Shown here piece by piece: positions 31,312-39,814 of a stretch of 64,000 nt of DNA. The notes beneath the pieces were generated by a model. It worked only from the letters and a program-made list of their open reading frames with translations. It made no database searches and was not told where the DNA came from. Position numbers and translations under genes: made by a program. How positions within the stretch are numbered: position 1 is the stretch's first letter; each line of letters starts with the position of its first letter. This DNA comes from Bacillus thuringiensis (lineage in GTDB: Bacteria; Bacillota; Bacilli; Bacillales; Bacillaceae_G): NCBI RefSeq assembly GCF_014932895.1, contig NZ_JACYOF010000018.1, forward strand, positions 1 to 64,000, read 5' to 3'.

Positions 31312-32202
31312 TTATTTTTGATTAGAAATTAATTGCTCGCTAACTTTCTTATATAAAGCAGCCATATCGTTTTCACCATATCCTGCCTCACTCGCTTCTT
31401 CATATATGCTTAATAGCATCTCACTTACTGGTAAATTAAGATCACTTTCTTTAGCTAAATCAACTGCAAATCCTAAGTCTTTCTTTAATAAGTTTACAGT
31501 AAATCCTGGCTCGTAGTTTTCTGTTGCAATGAAACTTTTATAATTGCGCTCATAAATTCTACTTTGACCGTAACTTACATTTAAAATATCAAACATTTTA
31601 TCTAAGTCCATATTGCTCTTTTTCGCTAATGTTAAAGCTTCACTCACACCAGCTGTATAAAAACCAATTAATAGATTGTTAATTAATTTAACAGTTGTAC
31701 CACTATCAATTTGTTCACTAACGTGGAAGATATTCGCTCCTAACACTTCCATGACAGATTCAGTTTTCTCATATACCTCTTTTGATCCACCAACCATAAA
31801 CGTTAATGTACGGTTTTCTGCTCCAATTACCCCTCCACTAACAGGCGCTGCTAAAAAGTCTACTTTCTTTTCCTTTGCAGCCTCTTCTAACTGTTTGTTT
31901 AATTGTGGAGACACTGTACTAGTATCAATGAAAACTACATTAGGGTGGCTATTTTCAAATAATCCTTCTGCTCCGAAATATACCGCTTCAACCGCACGAG
32001 GTGATGGTAAACTTGTAAAAATCACATCACATGTCTCTGCTAGTTTTGAGATTGATAAACCGATAATTCCGCCTTCTTTTTCAAAAGAAGCTTCCGCCTC
32101 TTTATTCAAGTCCACTCCGTATACTGTATAACTTGATTTAACTAAATTTTTAGACATCGGAAGACCCATGTTACCTAAACCTATAAAACCAATCTTTTTC
32201 AT
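31312..32202 (-). CDS. mmsB: 3-hydroxyisobutyrate dehydrogenase
   Basis: NAD-dependent enzyme (296 residues) oxidising 3-hydroxyisobutyrate to methylmalonate semialdehyde. N-terminal dinucleotide motif GFIGLGNMGLPMSKNL at residue 5, substrate motif APVSGGVIGAENRTL near 119, and the catalytic lysine in TTVKLINNLLIGF near 170. Complete length for the family. It lies 16 bp after the acyl-CoA dehydrogenase and 22 bp before mmsA, in one operon. Confidence 0.93.
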   Translation of the reverse strand: MKKIGFIGLGNMGLPMSKNLVKSSYTVYGVDLNKEAEASFEKEGGIIGLSISKLAETCDVIFTSLPSPRAVEAVYFGAEGLFENSHPNVVFIDTSTVSPQLNKQLEEAAKEKKVDFLAAPVSGGVIGAENRTLTFMVGGSKEVYEKTESVMEVLGANIFHVSEQIDSGTTVKLINNLLIGFYTAGVSEALTLAKKSNMDLDKMFDILNVSYGQSRIYERNYKSFIATENYEPGFTVNLLKKDLGFAVDLAKESDLNLPVSEMLLSIYEEASEAGYGENDMAALYKKVSEQLISNQK

Positions 32203-32218
32203 ATCGCTTTCCTCCTAT

Positions 32219-33928
32219 TTACACAATATATTTCCCGCGATTAATAATGACTTTCGCAATATCTCTCTTTTTCGTAAATACGTTCGTGTATAAAGGCACT
32301 AATACTTGACGGATCTCAGCTAAAATTACGTGTCTATGTTGTTCTTCTGTGACAGCCGCTGAAAGTATAGAAATCGCCGCTTCTTCTACTTTGCGATATC
32401 CTTCTTCACAAATAACATCCGTTATTAGTTGTTTCGTACGTTCTTTTTCTTCACCATTTTTACTGACCGCTTTTCTCGTACGTAAAAGCGCTGATTCCAT
32501 AACGTACACGTCTGTCAACATATTTGATAATACACGTGAATATTCTTGCTCTTGATCAATTTTTAACCCTGGAGTTTTAGAGAGCGTTTTCAAAGATTGT
32601 TTCAACAATTTTTTCGCTAATAAAATGTAACGATGGTTTCTTTCTACATTTGCTACATCAATTTCCAATTCAGTATCTTCTATTTGTTCAATTTGTTTCA
32701 TTAACATTTTTGCTACTGTTAATCTGTTAATTTCATTCGTTCCTTCAAATATCCGGCTAATTCTAGCATCACGATATAATCGTTCTACCTCGTATTCTTG
32801 CATATAGCCATATCCACCATGAATTTGTACAGCCTCGTCTACAATATGACCAAGTGTTTCAGAAGCGTTCACTTTATTAAGTGCACATTCAATTGCAAAT
32901 CGAGACATTTTTTTCATAAGATCCTCATCACTCTGATGAATTGCTTCATCAATTACACCTGCCGTACGGTAGGCTGCACTTTCTGCTCCATATGTAGCGA
33001 TGATCATATTTGCAATTTTCTCTTGAATCATCGTAAAGTCTACTAATTCTGTTTGGAACTGCTTTCGTTCTTTTCCATATTGAACTGACAAGCCGATTGC
33101 TTGTTTTGCCGTTCCGATATTCCCAAAGGCAAGTTTTAGTCTAGCGAAGTTAAGAATATTAAGAGCTACGTGATGTCCCTTTCCAACTTCCCCTAAAACA
33201 TTTTCGGCTGGGATGACAACATCTTCTAAAATAAGCGTCGCCGTTGAAGAACCTTTAATACCCATTTTCTTTTCTTCTAATCCAATGGATACACCTTCAC
33301 ATGTTCTTTCGACAATAAATGCTGTCATTCCTTTATTTGTTTTCGCAAAAACAACGTATACATCTGCCATATGAGCATTTGTAATCCATTGCTTCTCACC
33401 GTTTAACTTCCAAGCTGTTCCATCTTCATTTAATACCGCACTCGTTTTTGCACTTAATGCATCAGAACCAGCATTTGGCTCAGTTAACGCATAAGCACCA
33501 ATCCATTCTCCTGATGCAATTTTCGGCAAATATTTTTCTTTTTGTTCTTTCGTTCCGTAATATATGTAAGGCAATGTACCTACACCAGCGTGTATATTAA
33601 AAGAAACGCTAAATGCACCAGCATATCCCATTTTCTCTGCTACAAGCCCTGAGACTGCCTTACCTAATTCGAAACCGCCATATTCTTCTGGTACCTCAAT
33701 ACTTAATAATCCAAGCTCACCAGCTTTCTCAAATAATTGACGAGAAACTTTATAGTTATGTTGTTCAATATTCTCCAATTGTGGAACAATTTCTTGTTTA
33801 ACGAATTGTTCCGTTGTCTTTGCGATTAAATCTTCATCCCCTGAAAAATCTTCAGGTGTAAAGAAAGTATGATTTACATCTTTATTAAGTGAAAAAAATT
33901 CATCCCATGGTAACTTCGTTTTCTCCAT
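32219..33928 (-). CDS. Acyl-CoA dehydrogenase with C-terminal extension
   Basis: FAD-dependent acyl-CoA dehydrogenase, 569 residues, against about 380 for short-chain types. The dehydrogenase core covers about 30-410 with YALTEPNAGSDALSAKT, WITNAHMADVYVVFAKT and the active-site region YRDARISRIFEGTNEI, whose Glu is the expected base. The extra 160-residue helical tail resembles very-long-chain or FadE-like enzymes. In this operon the expected substrate would be isobutyryl-CoA (or another branched or short acyl-CoA), but the long form makes that uncertain. Ribosome site GGGGG precedes the ATG. A 154-bp spacer separates it from prpB. Confidence 0.9.
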   Translation of the reverse strand: MEKTKLPWDEFFSLNKDVNHTFFTPEDFSGDEDLIAKTTEQFVKQEIVPQLENIEQHNYKVSRQLFEKAGELGLLSIEVPEEYGGFELGKAVSGLVAEKMGYAGAFSVSFNIHAGVGTLPYIYYGTKEQKEKYLPKIASGEWIGAYALTEPNAGSDALSAKTSAVLNEDGTAWKLNGEKQWITNAHMADVYVVFAKTNKGMTAFIVERTCEGVSIGLEEKKMGIKGSSTATLILEDVVIPAENVLGEVGKGHHVALNILNFARLKLAFGNIGTAKQAIGLSVQYGKERKQFQTELVDFTMIQEKIANMIIATYGAESAAYRTAGVIDEAIHQSDEDLMKKMSRFAIECALNKVNASETLGHIVDEAVQIHGGYGYMQEYEVERLYRDARISRIFEGTNEINRLTVAKMLMKQIEQIEDTELEIDVANVERNHRYILLAKKLLKQSLKTLSKTPGLKIDQEQEYSRVLSNMLTDVYVMESALLRTRKAVSKNGEEKERTKQLITDVICEEGYRKVEEAAISILSAAVTEEQHRHVILAEIRQVLVPLYTNVFTKKRDIAKVIINRGKYIV

Positions 33929-34011
33929 CTGAATCCCCCTATCATTTCGGCTTTACTTGCTACTACATATGCTCGTCTACGATGAGTGGAATATCTTATT
34001 ATTGAAAACAG

Positions 34012-34071
34012 AAGGCGATGAATTTCCACATCAAGCAGTTCCTTTTGCCAAAGATGTATTCTCATCGCCTT
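34012..34071 (-). other. Intercistronic hairpin with a large loop between prpB and the acyl-CoA dehydrogenase gene
   Basis: Ten-base arms AAGGCGATGA and TCATCGCCTT face each other across 40 bases, which contain a smaller CATC/GATG pairing. There is no T-run, so it looks more like an RNA-processing or stability element than a terminator. Confidence 0.45.
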
Positions 34072-34082
34072 AGTTGTTCTAC

Positions 34083-34991
34083 CTATTGATCTTCAGATAA
34101 TACGGTTTTCGCAATACCAGTATCTAATTCTTCAAAATCATGGTATGAAATAGTTTCATATAACTCACTTCTCGTTTGCATATTGGAAAGTGCATCTTTT
34201 TGAGAACCCGTTTCCTTAATTAAAGTAAACACATTCTCATACGCTTTCGCTGCAACGCGAAGTGATGTTACAGGGTAAATAACCATCTGGAAGCCCATAT
34301 TCGCAAATTCCTCTGCACTATAATATGGAGTTTTTCCGAATTCTGTCATATTCGCAAGTAAAGGTGCATTTACCTTACTATTAAATAGGCGGAACTCCTC
34401 TTCTGATTGAAGCGCTTCAGGGAATATAGCATCTGCACCTGCTTTTACGTATGCGTTCGCTCTTTCAATCGCTTCATCTAAGCCTTCTACGCCGCGAGCA
34501 TCTGTGCGCGCTACAATGTATAAGCTTGGTGCAACCTCTTTAATCGCTTTAATTTTTTGAACTAATTCTTCTGTAGTAACAAGTTTCTTACCATTTAAAT
34601 GTCCACATTTCTTTGGTAATTGTTGATCTTCAATTTGAACAGATGCTACTTTCGCTTCCACCATTTCTACAGCGGTTCTCGCTACGTTCAGTACTCCACC
34701 AAATCCTGTATCTATGTCAACAAGAACCGGTAAATCTGTAGCTCTTACTAAATCTCTTGCTCTCTCAGCCACTTCAGTAGACGTCACGATACCTAAATCA
34801 GGTAGACCTTTACTTGCAGTATAAGCAGCTCCCGATAAATAAAGAGCTGAAAAACCTGTATTTTTTGCAACTAAGGCTGCCATTGCATCATGTGCACCTG
34901 GAATTTGTAAAATTTCATTTTCCTCTACTAAAGCTCGGAAGCGATTCGCAAGCTCCTCCTGTGTTGACTGTTTATTCACAACCCAAGCCAT
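34083..34991 (-). CDS. prpB: Methylisocitrate lyase
   Basis: Splits 2-methylisocitrate into pyruvate and succinate (302 residues). Isocitrate-lyase superfamily motifs: VLVDIDTGFGG near residue 90 and the active-site KKCGHLNGKKLV near 126, with Cys as the catalytic residue; ARTDARGVEGLDEAIERANAY follows. Length fits PrpB/YqiQ. Ribosome site AGGGGG. It follows prpD by 18 bp. Confidence 0.95.
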   Translation of the reverse strand: MAWVVNKQSTQEELANRFRALVEENEILQIPGAHDAMAALVAKNTGFSALYLSGAAYTASKGLPDLGIVTSTEVAERARDLVRATDLPVLVDIDTGFGGVLNVARTAVEMVEAKVASVQIEDQQLPKKCGHLNGKKLVTTEELVQKIKAIKEVAPSLYIVARTDARGVEGLDEAIERANAYVKAGADAIFPEALQSEEEFRLFNSKVNAPLLANMTEFGKTPYYSAEEFANMGFQMVIYPVTSLRVAAKAYENVFTLIKETGSQKDALSNMQTRSELYETISYHDFEELDTGIAKTVLSEDQ

Positions 34992-35009
34992 TCTAAATTC
35001 CCCCTACTA

Positions 35010-36446
35010 TTAAATTAAGAATAGATCTACAAATTCGTTTACGTTCATATTTTCTAGTTTTTCTTCATTTAGACAAGCTTCATGAATTTTTTCTTGTTGC
35101 TTACTAGAATAATGACCTGCCATATTTGCAGTGAATTTTTGAACAACTTTTGGAATCGCTTCGTCTCTACGGAAACGGTGTCCAAGTGGATATTCACATT
35201 CTACAGTTTCTGTTACAGTACCATCTTTAAAATGAACTTGAACAGCGTTGGCGATTGAGCGCTTGTTCGGGTCAAGGTAATCTAAACTGTACTGTTTGTT
35301 TTCAACAACAACCATCTTATTACGTAATTCATCTACACGTGGATCATTTGCTGCTTCATCTTCATAATCATCTGCAACGATATCCCCTTTTAATAAACCG
35401 ATTGCAGTAATGTATTGTAAACAATGGTCACGATCAGCTGGGTTGTTTAGCGGTCCCTCTTTATCAATAATTCGAATTGCTGATTCATGAGTTGTAATAG
35501 TAATACGATCAATTTCATCTAATCTTTCAATAATTTCTGGATGTAATTTCACAGCACATTCTGCAGCTGTTTGTGCATGGAATTCTGCTGGATATGAAAC
35601 TTTAAATAATACATTTTCCATTACATACGACTCTAGTGGTCTTGCTAATTTTAACTCTTGTTTATTGAATAATACATCTTGGAATCCCCATCCTGGTGCA
35701 GATAATGCTGTTGGATAACCCATTTCACCTTTTAGAGCAGTCATTGCAAGATGAACACCGCGGCTCGTCGCATCCCCTGCTGCCCATGATTTACGTGATC
35801 CAGTATTTGGAGCATGACGATATGTACGAAGACTAGAATTATCAATCCACGCATGTGATAGTGCATTAAAGATTTCTTCACGTGTTCCACCAAGCATTTT
35901 CGCAACTACAGCAGTTGTTGCTACTTTTACATATAATACGTGGTCAAGACCGACACGGTTTAAGCTGTTTTCTAAAGCAAGTACACCTTGAATTTCATGT
36001 GCTTTAATCATCATTTCTAATACTTCACGTACTTTTAATGGTTCTTTTCCTTCTGCAATACGAACACGGCTAATATAATCTGCAACTGCTAAAATTCCGC
36101 CTAAGTTATCAGATGGATGTCCCCATTCTGCTGCAAGCCAAGTATCGTTATAGTCTAACCAACGGATCATACAGCCGATATTAAACGCACCTTTTACTGG
36201 ATCTAGTACGTAAGACGTACCTGGTACACGTGTACCGTTTGGCACAATCGTTCCTGGTACAACTGGTCCTAGTAATTTTGTACACTCTGGATATTGCAAT
36301 GCTAATATTCCACATCCAAGTGTATCAAGTAATACGTAGCGAGCAGTACTAAATGCTTCTGCACTAGTAACCTCTTTATTTAATACATAATCGGTAATTT
36401 CTTCTAATAGTGCATCTTTTTGCTTAATTTCATTTGTTTTAATCAT
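35010..36446 (-). CDS. prpD: 2-methylcitrate dehydratase
   Basis: Dehydrates 2-methylcitrate in the methylcitrate cycle (478 residues, MmgE/PrpD family). Motifs include [23 protein letters not shown] near residue 112 and [18 protein letters not shown] near 224. I place the start at ATG 36446, preceded by AAAGGGA. The upstream open frame to 36530 (starting [10 protein letters not shown]) runs through GC-rich hairpin DNA and is not likely coding. It lies between prpC and prpB. Confidence 0.95.
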   Translation of the reverse strand: MIKTNEIKQKDALLEEITDYVLNKEVTSAEAFSTARYVLLDTLGCGILALQYPECTKLLGPVVPGTIVPNGTRVPGTSYVLDPVKGAFNIGCMIRWLDYNDTWLAAEWGHPSDNLGGILAVADYISRVRIAEGKEPLKVREVLEMMIKAHEIQGVLALENSLNRVGLDHVLYVKVATTAVVAKMLGGTREEIFNALSHAWIDNSSLRTYRHAPNTGSRKSWAAGDATSRGVHLAMTALKGEMGYPTALSAPGWGFQDVLFNKQELKLARPLESYVMENVLFKVSYPAEFHAQTAAECAVKLHPEIIERLDEIDRITITTHESAIRIIDKEGPLNNPADRDHCLQYITAIGLLKGDIVADDYEDEAANDPRVDELRNKMVVVENKQYSLDYLDPNKRSIANAVQVHFKDGTVTETVECEYPLGHRFRRDEAIPKVVQKFTANMAGHYSSKQQEKIHEACLNEEKLENMNVNEFVDLFLI

Positions 36447-36486
36447 GCTATTCTTCCCTTTCTGTCGAAAATTCGTTATTATTAAT

Positions 36487-36543
36487 GATGGGTGTCGGTC
36501 AAACACCCATCTGGCGGGCGGCGCTAACAACTCCCCAGTTGTT
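36487..36543 (-). other. Paired GC-rich hairpins between prpC and prpD
   Basis: On the transcribed strand AACAACT-GGGG-AGTTGTT is followed by GCGCCGCCCGCC and then GATGGGTG...CACCCATC (36487-36511). Neither hairpin has a T-run. The GC content is far above that of the surroundings. It may stabilise or process the mRNA between the two genes, or be a degenerate repeat element. Confidence 0.5.
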
Positions 36544-36544
36544 C

Positions 36545-37663
36545 TTATTTACTAAGTACATGTCGCTCGCCAATATAATTTACACGCGGACGGAATAAAC
36601 GATTATTTGCATGTTGCTCAATAACGTGTGCACATAGTCCTACAGTTCTAGAGCTAAAGAAGATTGGTGTATATAGTTGAATTGGAATACCGAGCATCCA
36701 ATATACTGGAGCAGCATAATAATCAAGGTTCGGATATATTCCTTTTTCCTTCTCCATAATCTTTTCTCCAGCTTCACACATTTCATATAGTGTATAATCA
36801 CCTTTTACATCACATAGCTGTTTTAAAGCTTCCTTCATCATCAGTGCTCTTGGATCCATCTTCTTCATATAAACACGGTGTCCAAAGCCCATAATTTTTT
36901 CTTTGTTATATAGTTTCTTCTGTAATAACTCTTCAAATTTCTCAACATTACCGGCCTCTAATAGCATGTACATCACCGCTTCATTCGCACCGCCATGTAA
37001 GCTTCCTTTAAGCGATGCAACTGCCCCTGTTAATGCACCGTATAAATCTGATTGTGTTGATGCAATTACACGAGCTGTAAATGTAGAGTTTGGCATTTCA
37101 TGTTCGCTATATAAAACTAAAGAGCGATCAAAGATTTTCTCTTCTAATTCAGACGGTTTTTTACCAGTTAACATATAGAAGAAATTCGCACTATAAGACA
37201 ATTCCTTAATTGGCTCAATCGGCTCTTCATTATTTAAAATATGGTAGCTATTCGCCACAATGTTTGGTACTTTACTTAACAGCTTGTACCCTCGGCTTTT
37301 ATTCACTTCTAACGAACGATTTTCGATATCATTATCGTAACCAGCTAATGCAGACACACCTGTACGTAACCCATCCATAGGGTGCGTTTCTTTAGGCAAT
37401 GCCTTTAGTACGTTGAATACGCCTTCTGGTACTTCATATTCTTCTTTTAATTTCTTTTCAAGTGTTTCCTTTTCATCCTCATTTGGTAGATGTTCTTCCA
37501 ATAAAAGGTGCACAATGTCTAAATACCCTTTTGTTTTTGAGAGTTCGATTAAATCATACCCTTGAATTACAATTTCACCTTTTACTGTGTCAAGAAACGA
37601 AATCTTCGTCTCTGCTGCTACTACACCATCTAATCCCGGGGAAAATTTCTCTTCAGCTTTCAT
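36545..37663 (-). CDS. prpC: 2-methylcitrate synthase / citrate synthase
   Basis: Condenses propionyl-CoA (and often acetyl-CoA) with oxaloacetate; 372 residues. Motifs: [20 protein letters not shown] at the start, [11 protein letters not shown] with an active-site His near residue 217, [17 protein letters not shown] with the second His near 257, and the C-terminal arginine in RPRVNYIG. Start at the second of two adjacent ATGs (37663), 8 bases from GGAGG; 37666 is nearly as good. It is the first gene of the leftward propionate/valine operon, so no dedicated regulator is encoded nearby. Confidence 0.92.
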   Translation of the reverse strand: MKAEEKFSPGLDGVVAAETKISFLDTVKGEIVIQGYDLIELSKTKGYLDIVHLLLEEHLPNEDEKETLEKKLKEEYEVPEGVFNVLKALPKETHPMDGLRTGVSALAGYDNDIENRSLEVNKSRGYKLLSKVPNIVANSYHILNNEEPIEPIKELSYSANFFYMLTGKKPSELEEKIFDRSLVLYSEHEMPNSTFTARVIASTQSDLYGALTGAVASLKGSLHGGANEAVMYMLLEAGNVEKFEELLQKKLYNKEKIMGFGHRVYMKKMDPRALMMKEALKQLCDVKGDYTLYEMCEAGEKIMEKEKGIYPNLDYYAAPVYWMLGIPIQLYTPIFFSSRTVGLCAHVIEQHANNRLFRPRVNYIGERHVLSK

Positions 37664-37959
37664 CATTATTTCCTCCAATCCTAATAGATCTTCGTGCACA
37701 CAACTGTAAGCCTTTACAATACTGTGAAACTACATTTCTATTTCAATGTATCAGAGTTTTTAGAAGATTTCAATTTATTTTATAATGATAAGTTTCCTAT
37801 ACTTTTCTCACTGTAACAATACAATTTTTCAAAAATAATTTTCATATTTTATAAAGAAGGACAGACTTCTTTATACGTCTCCTTAAAACAAAATATAAAG
37901 ATATTCCATATAATGCCACCAAATATATATTTACTCCAATTTTCTTTACGAAATAGAAA

Positions 37960-37990
37960 AAACGAGCTTCACACATATACAGCTCGTTTC
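37960..37990 (-). terminator. Leftward terminator in the prpC upstream gap
   Basis: AACGAGCT/AGCTCGTT stem; on the minus strand it is followed by TTTTTTCTATTT. It can only serve a leftward transcript starting to its right, where a 36-codon open frame lies at 38062-38172. Confidence 0.65.
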
Positions 37991-38061
37991 TATACGATAC
38001 TTATTTCACTATCTCCTAAATATAATTCTTATATAAAACTTATTCATTTTTAATAAAATTA

Positions 38062-38172
38062 TTATTTTACATAATTAAATTGAATTTCGTCCATTGAATA
38101 AATGATTTCGTCCATAATCGGTCCATAAAAAAACTCCATAAATATGTAAAATATTACGATTAACACCTCCAT
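38062..38172 (-). CDS. Candidate 36-residue hydrophobic peptide
   Basis: Open frame beginning MEVLIVIFYIFMEFFYG and ending QFNYVK. One hydrophobic segment, acidic middle. The ribosome site is poor for the first ATG, because GGAGG lies inside the frame, but a terminator follows 72 bp downstream, which suggests a short transcript. It could equally be a small RNA. No family recognised. Confidence 0.3.
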   Translation of the reverse strand: MEVLIVIFYIFMEFFYGPIMDEIIYSMDEIQFNYVK

Positions 38173-38363
38173 TTCACATTTTCTCTATCTCTTTTCCATC
38201 AGCAATAAGACGTATCTGTTCATATTAAATAGTCCACGATCAGCTTTAATCGATCTTACGACTTTGTACGTATGTTTTAACCGAAAGTCCTATTTATATG
38301 TACCTTTATACGTGTTAAAAGAATATACTAATTTATTATCACAACTTAGGAGTGATTATTTTT

Positions 38364-38645
38364 ATGTGGGTATCATCAAGAGTAACTGTCGCGGTTCCTT
38401 CGACTCCTGGAATACACGTTCCCGCCGTCCATACAGCAAGTTCCGATGTTGGTATTGAGCTTCCCGCAACTTGGCAGCAATATCAAATTCCTGGGCAATC
38501 CACCCCTTCATTTTGGTATCATGGCACACATCCAAGTAGTACTACCTTTTATAATCCCAGTTATGCTCCATTACCTCCCACTCAAGTCTTTTATCACTTT
38601 CCATCAATTTATTTTCAAAATTTCTATGGTACTTTTAATATTTAA
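38364..38645 (+). CDS. Pro/Tyr/Phe/His-rich small protein, possibly spore-related
   Basis: 93-residue protein with ribosome site AGGAG 11 bases before ATG 38364. It starts with a beta-like stretch (WVSSRVTVAVPSTPGIHVPAV) and ends in an aromatic, proline-rich tail (FWYHGTHPSSTTFYNP, then PSIYFQNFYGTFNI). Low-complexity aromatic proteins like this are often spore coat or exosporium proteins in the group, but that is inference. Two other frames are also open here; this one has the ribosome site and ends 51 bp before a terminator. Confidence 0.6.
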   Translation: MWVSSRVTVAVPSTPGIHVPAVHTASSDVGIELPATWQQYQIPGQSTPSFWYHGTHPSSTTFYNPSYAPLPPTQVFYHFPSIYFQNFYGTFNI

Positions 38646-38695
38646 AAAGCATCACTGCATAGTTCCTACATTTAACTTCAATCAATTTTCAACAT

Positions 38696-38738
38696 AAAAA
38701 AAGTCGAATTCCTTCTATTAAGAAATTCGACTTTTTTA
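38696..38738. terminator. Terminator after the aromatic-rich small gene
   Basis: AAAAAAAGTCGAATT/AATTCGACTTTTTT stem. The T-run on both strands allows it to serve the convergent YdeI-like gene as well. Confidence 0.85.
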
Positions 38739-38800
38739 ATTGCTTTTTCAACTAAAGTAACCGTTAAAGAAAGACTTTAACGAAAGGTTGACGACAATTT

Positions 38801-39460
38801 TTATTTATTCAATGCTTTATGTGATCCATCACAGTTAGTCCCTTTTTGAGACAACCCACACGTACAATCATTTAATCCTTTTCCATCAAGGATCTTTTCA
38901 ATATATTTTTCTATTCTTGATACTCGCGTTTTAGATTGTTTAGCTTGAGAAAAATAAAGAATGTATGCCCTTTGTCGCCCTGGCGTGAGTGACTCAAAAG
39001 CGTTTTTAAAAGTAGGCATTTCATCAAATTTAGTTTGAAGTTCTTCAGGAATTCCAATTTCTTTACGCTCTTTTACTTCCAATTTCAAACCATTCTTTTC
39101 AACTTCAATAGCTTCATTTATATATTTCTTTAAAATGGTTTCCATTTCAATTATCTCTTGAATATTAGTGAATCGAATCTGACGTGCCGACTGTGTATTT
39201 TCCGTTTGTTGAACTAAAATTCCGTGAGTATCCTGCAACAATGCACCTTTATGAAACTGAAGCGCACAATATTCTTTAAATCCATGAATTAAAACTATGT
39301 TTTTTTTCTCAAACGTATAACAAGGATGCATCCATTTAAAATCTTCCACTAGTTCACAGTCAAGAATAAAAGTTCTCAACTTCTCATATTCTTCTCTCCA
39401 TTTTTTGGCGTTATGTAAAAATTCATCAACTTTAGGATTCATTTGGTTAATTGTCACCAT
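38801..39460 (-). CDS. YdeI/DUF1801-type protein with a C-terminal CDGSH-like cysteine motif
   Basis: 219-residue protein. Residues 10-120 match DUF1801 (KVDEFLHNAKKWREEYEKLR, then FKWMHPCYTFEKKNIVLIHGFKEY). Residues 135-195 match the YdeI/OmpD-associated domain (FESLTPGRQRAYILYFSQAK then KTRVSRIEKYIEKIL). The tail CTCGLSQKGTNCDGSH (Cys199, Cys201, Cys210, His214) follows the CDGSH iron-sulphur pattern C-x-C-x2-S-x3-P-x-C-D-G-S-H except that Thr replaces Pro. It could bind a 2Fe-2S cluster or zinc. Function is unknown. Ribosome site GAGGGGG. Monocistronic. Confidence 0.82.
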   Translation of the reverse strand: MVTINQMNPKVDEFLHNAKKWREEYEKLRTFILDCELVEDFKWMHPCYTFEKKNIVLIHGFKEYCALQFHKGALLQDTHGILVQQTENTQSARQIRFTNIQEIIEMETILKKYINEAIEVEKNGLKLEVKERKEIGIPEELQTKFDEMPTFKNAFESLTPGRQRAYILYFSQAKQSKTRVSRIEKYIEKILDGKGLNDCTCGLSQKGTNCDGSHKALNK

Positions 39461-39750
39461 GAAACCCCCTCTACATTTTGCAAATTATTCAATAATTCCC
39501 ATTCTTTCTTACTCAACATTTATGTAAGTAGACTATTCTTCCCGCTAAAATTCACATATCCAAGTGTAAAATAACATATACAACTCGTCAACTAATAGAA
39601 CAACAACAATTTAGAAACTTTCCCATAGAAGAATATTTAACATTTCCAACTAACCTCCATCCATTCCTTTTGTTCCATACACTCCTTAATATAAAGTTTT
39701 TTGTAGGAAAGTGATAAATAATTATTAGCTTGATTTCCTAACTTAAATAA

Positions 39751-39800
39751 TAAAAAGCACTTAAGATCGTAATTTTTTACAAATCTTAAGTGCTTTTTTA
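39751..39800 (-). terminator. Terminator after the penicillin-binding protein gene
   Basis: TAAAAAGCACTTAAGAT/ATCTTAAGTGCTTTTTTA stem with a 16-base loop, 14 bp past the leftward stop. Confidence 0.85.
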
Positions 39801-39814
39801 ATTACCTTTTATTA

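Noticed and set aside
33874-34065. 63-codon frame between prpB and the acyl-CoA dehydrogenase
   Set aside because: No ribosome site and it overlaps the dehydrogenase start; explained by spacer DNA with a hairpin.
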